A stretch of 8,500 nucleotides of DNA from assembly GCA_022710245.1 (NCBI GenBank), contig JAKLHH010000267.1, forward strand, positions 1 to 8,500. The letters are read 5' to 3'. A program made the position numbers and the translations under genes. The DNA is from Myxococcota bacterium. Lineage in GTDB: Bacteria; Myxococcota; Polyangia; GCA-2747355; JAKLHH01. A model generated the notes under the pieces. The model saw only the letters and a list, made by a program, of their open reading frames with translations. It did no database searches and was not told the DNA's origin. Shown here one piece after another: positions 6,588 to 8,500 of this stretch. Within the stretch, counting starts at the first letter, position 1. Every line of letters begins with the position of its first letter.

Positions 6588-7105
6588 CGGCCGGAGCCGT
6601 AGACGGGGAGCTCTCCCTCGGGGGCGCGGTCGCGGTTCCAGAAGAGCAGGCGGGTCGGGTCGAGCTCCTCGACGCGCCTCGCGATCGCCGCCTCGAGGAG
6701 CGCGTGGCCGTCGGGCTCCTCGAGCGCGGCGATGGCCAGCTCGCCCGCGGCGAGCCGCGACGCGATCTCGACGCTGACCAGCAGGCGCTGGATCTTCCCC
6801 CTGGCGCCGGCGAAGAAGAAGGCCCGCTCGTCGCTGCGCGGGACGCGGAGCGCGTGGGCGCGGATGACCTGGGTGACCCGCTCGCGCGCCTCCTTCTGCT
6901 CGTGCTCGCGCCGGCGCGCCTCCAGCTCCCGCGCGCGCGCCTCCTGCTCACCCTGCCGTGGGCCCGGAGGCTCCGGCGCTGGCGCCTGCGCGCGCCCGCC
7001 GCCCTGCCGCTGCTTGCGCTCGCGACGTGCCTCGAGCGCCGCCTGGCGGGCCTGCTGCTTGCCGACCAGCCCCGCCTGCTTCAGCTTGTCTCGCAGGTCC
7101 TGCAT
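6584..7105 (-). CDS. DUF2058 family protein (YaiL-like)
   Basis: The product has 173 residues from ATG 7105. MQDLRDKLKQAGLVGKQQAR matches the start of DUF2058 proteins such as E. coli YaiL ('LQEQLLKAGLV..KKA'). A charged, Arg/Gln/Glu-rich stretch of about 60 residues follows and is probably helical or coiled-coil and able to bind nucleic acid. The C-terminal part (ERVTQVIRAHALRVPRSDER, FFFAGARGKIQRLLVS, GELAIAAL, RVEELDPTRLLFWN) has the small domain expected of the family. The family has been described as nucleoprotein or polynucleotide-associated, but its biochemical role is not settled. No ribosome site precedes ATG 7105. A TTG at 7114 is a longer alternative, but it would lie inside the -10 box of the promoter proposed here. 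The stop overlaps the ATG of the phosphorylase-family gene by ATGA. Confidence 0.85.
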   Translation of the reverse strand: MQDLRDKLKQAGLVGKQQARQAALEARRERKQRQGGGRAQAPAPEPPGPRQGEQEARARELEARRREHEQKEARERVTQVIRAHALRVPRSDERAFFFAGARGKIQRLLVSVEIASRLAAGELAIAALEEPDGHALLEAAIARRVEELDPTRLLFWNRDRAPEGELPVYGSGR

Positions 7106-7113
7106 GAGAAGCA

Positions 7114-7142
7114 ATGATAGGGCCGCGAGGCAGGGGCTTCAA
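7114..7142 (-). promoter_or_regulatory. Sigma70-like promoter, probably leaderless, overlapping the kinase stop
   Basis: On the minus strand, TTGAAG (7142-7137, four of six to TTGACA) is followed after exactly 17 bp by TATCAT (7119-7114, five of six to TATAAT). The first transcribed base would fall at about 7107-7105. The ATG of the DUF2058 gene is at 7105, so the mRNA would have a leader of 0-2 nt. This agrees with the absence of any ribosome site there. The -35 box contains the TGA stop of the kinase gene (7141-7139). Confidence 0.55.
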
Positions 7143-8500
7143 CGCGAGATCTTCGAGGAGCTCGCGCCCGCGTCGACCGCCGCTGGCACGGGCTTGCCGG
7201 GCGCGATCGAGTGCAGCGCCACCCCGGCGGCGACCGCGCCGGCCAGGAGGATGGCGGCGACGATGAGCAGGCGGAGGAGCCGCGTGTCGAGCGCCGAGGA
7301 GGACGCGCTGATCGCGCGCACCTCGGCGGTCGCGTCGAGGTGCGGTGGTACCGAGGCGGCCAGCCGCGGGGGAGCCAACTCCCGTGCGGGCTTGAACACG
7401 ATCACGCCCGAGGAGGTGATCGGCTGGGCCTGCTCCTCCTGGGCCTGCTCCTCCTGGGCCTGCTCCTGCTCGCTCGCCATCAGCGGGGGACCGCCCGGCG
7501 TCGTGGGTACCTCGAGGATCCCGGAGCCGCTGCCCCCGAGAGGCGCCTCCACGCGGTTGAGCAGGATGGTCTCGCCCTCCGGGTCGTAGCCCTCATCCTC
7601 CTCGCCGACGGCGACGCGCGAGGAGGTCGAGACCTCCTCGAGGACGAGCTCGCGCTCGGCGAGCTCGCGCTCGGCGACCGGCAAGGGCGGCGTCCGAGCG
7701 GGCAGGGCGGCGGCGCGCTCCATCAGCTCGCTCACCAGCTGACCCAGTCGCGAGGCCGAGGGCAGCACGTTGCGGCGATCGAGGAGCGCGAGCAGGTCGT
7801 CCTGCAGCTCCTGCGCCTCGGCGTGGCGCCGACGGCGATCCACGGCGATCGCCCGCATCAGCACCTCGCGCAGGTCCGGTGGGTAGTCGGGGACGAGCTG
7901 CTCCGGAGGGGGCAAGAGCCCGTGCGTGACGGCGTCGAGGACCTCGGCGTCGTTGCCCGGGGGGAACGCGCGGTGGCCGGTGGTCATCTCGTAGAGGACC
8001 AGGCCGAGCGAGTAGATGTCCGCGCGGCGATCGGCGGCCTCGCCGCGCGCTTGCTCCGGCGAGATGTAGGAGTACTTGCCCTTGATCACCCCCGCCTGGG
8101 TCCGGGCCGCGGACCACCGCACCTTGGCGATGCCGAAGTCGGTGATCTTCACCTCGCCGGAGGTGGAGACGAGGATGTTCGGCGGGCTGACGTCCCGGTG
8201 CACGAGGTTGAGCGGCACGCCCCGCGCGTCCCGCTTGTCGTGCGCGAACTGGAGTCCCGCGGCGACGCCGGCGGCGATCTGCACGGCGAAGGGCAGGGGC
8301 AGCGGACCGCCGGCTGCCGCGAGCAGCCGTGAGAGGCTGAGCCCGGGCACGTACTCCATCACCAGGAAGTACGCCGAGTCAGCGCGGGAGAGCTCCTGGG
8401 TCTGCACGATGTTCGGGTGATCGAGGAGCGCAGCGATGCGGGCCTCCTCGAGGAACATGGTGACGAACTCCGGGTCCTCGGCGAGCTCGGCGTGGATGCG
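7139..8500 (-). CDS. Membrane-anchored Ser/Thr protein kinase, partial (N-terminus outside window)
   Basis: The frame is open to the right edge; 453 residues are visible and the P-loop and the ATP-binding lysine are missing only because of the cut. Numbering from the edge: helix C with FLEEAR (Glu19), HPNIV (28-32), hinge MEYVPG, catalytic loop HRDVSPPN (His101, Asp103, Asn108), DFG (121-123) and the SPEQARGE P+1 region. All visible catalytic residues are intact, so it should be active and phosphorylate Ser/Thr. The domain ends near residue 237 (AVDRRRRHAEAQELQDDL). A linker of about 170 residues, acidic in part and with two tandem pentapeptide repeats, leads to one membrane helix (residues 411-429, LLIVAAILLAGAVAAGVAL). 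Only 24 residues follow it, so there is no extracellular sensor domain. The architecture fits Hanks-type kinases of myxobacteria. The ATG at 8458 lies inside helix C and is not the start. Confidence 0.92.
   Translation of the reverse strand, partial: RIHAELAEDPEFVTMFLEEARIAALLDHPNIVQTQELSRADSAYFLVMEYVPGLSLSRLLAAAGGPLPLPFAVQIAAGVAAGLQFAHDKRDARGVPLNLVHRDVSPPNILVSTSGEVKITDFGIAKVRWSAARTQAGVIKGKYSYISPEQARGEAADRRADIYSLGLVLYEMTTGHRAFPPGNDAEVLDAVTHGLLPPPEQLVPDYPPDLREVLMRAIAVDRRRRHAEAQELQDDLLALLDRRNVLPSASRLGQLVSELMERAAALPARTPPLPVAERELAERELVLEEVSTSSRVAVGEEDEGYDPEGETILLNRVEAPLGGSGSGILEVPTTPGGPPLMASEQEQAQEEQAQEEQAQPITSSGVIVFKPARELAPPRLAASVPPHLDATAEVRAISASSSALDTRLLRLLIVAAILLAGAVAAGVALHSIAPGKPVPAAVDAGASSSKISR
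7426..7470 (-). repeat. Three tandem 15-bp repeats in the kinase linker
   Basis: The plus-strand unit GGGCCTGCTCCTCCT occurs at 7426-7440 and 7441-7455 exactly, and at 7456-7470 with a single change (CCT to GCT). It encodes consecutive Gln/Glu/Ala pentapeptides, read in the protein as EQEQAQEEQAQEEQAQ, inside the linker between kinase domain and membrane helix. The length is a multiple of three, so copy-number changes would keep the frame. Confidence 0.85.
7646..7675 (-). repeat. Two exact tandem 15-bp repeats in the kinase linker
   Basis: The plus-strand unit GAGCTCGCGCTCGGC occurs twice back to back (7646-7660, 7661-7675). It encodes AEREL twice, giving VAERELAERELVLEE, a short charged segment that is probably helical, just after the kinase domain. 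It is independent in sequence from the 7426-7470 repeat but has the same 15-bp period. Confidence 0.8.

Noticed and set aside
7106..7114. TTG start at 7114 for the DUF2058 gene
   Set aside because: No ribosome site precedes it, it adds only three residues, and it overlaps the proposed -10 box. It remains possible if the promoter call is wrong.
7426..7470. Short direct repeats as a CRISPR array
   Set aside because: The 15-bp units are directly adjacent without spacers and encode an in-frame pentapeptide.
7211..8332. 373-residue plus-strand open frame opposite the kinase
   Set aside because: The kinase strand carries intact HRD, DFG and SPEQ motifs. The opposite frame is low-complexity, with LLLLGLLLLGLL arising from the 15-bp repeat.

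Overview
The window is uniformly GC-rich DNA with strong G/C preference at third codon positions. The gene types point to a Myxococcota or related 'deltaproteobacterial' genome: a cysteine-rich lipoprotein with repeated CG(D/N)G motifs, an IPT/TIG beta-propeller lipoprotein, exported thioredoxin-fold proteins, and a Ser/Thr kinase with the 'RIHAELAEDPEFVTMFLEEAR' type of helix-C region common in myxobacterial kinases. This assignment is inferred from gene content only. I see no tRNA, rRNA, CRISPR array, transposase or phage gene.

Layout. (1) Positions 1-1082, minus strand: 5' part of a gene for a very cysteine-rich lipoprotein; its C-terminus lies beyond the left edge. (2) Positions 1083-1284: a 202-bp divergent intergenic region. 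(3) Positions 1285-2904, plus: a lipoprotein with an IPT/TIG domain followed by a probable beta-propeller. (4) Positions 3010-5926, plus: a tight three-gene cluster made of a thioredoxin-fold lipoprotein (CGPC), a secreted TlpA/ResA-like thioredoxin (CKPC), and a 563-residue outer-membrane beta-barrel starting at GTG. Gaps inside the cluster are 8 and 5 nt. (5) Minus strand from the right edge back to 5904: a membrane-anchored Ser/Thr protein kinase (N-terminus cut off at 8500), a DUF2058 protein, and a nucleoside-phosphorylase-superfamily protein whose ATG overlaps the DUF2058 stop codon (ATGA). The last gene converges on the barrel gene and their 3' ends overlap by 23 nt.

How the genes may work together. 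Every product of the left half (1-5926) is predicted to be exported: three lipoproteins, one periplasmic protein and one outer-membrane barrel. Two of them carry thioredoxin active sites. The flanking lipoprotein has dozens of cysteines and the barrel has two close cysteine pairs. A dedicated envelope thiol-disulfide module is therefore a reasonable hypothesis; no DsbD/CcdA-type electron donor is visible here. The right half is cytoplasmic or inner-membrane. A good sigma70-like promoter with 17-bp spacing overlaps the kinase stop codon and would start a leaderless or nearly leaderless mRNA for the DUF2058/phosphorylase pair.
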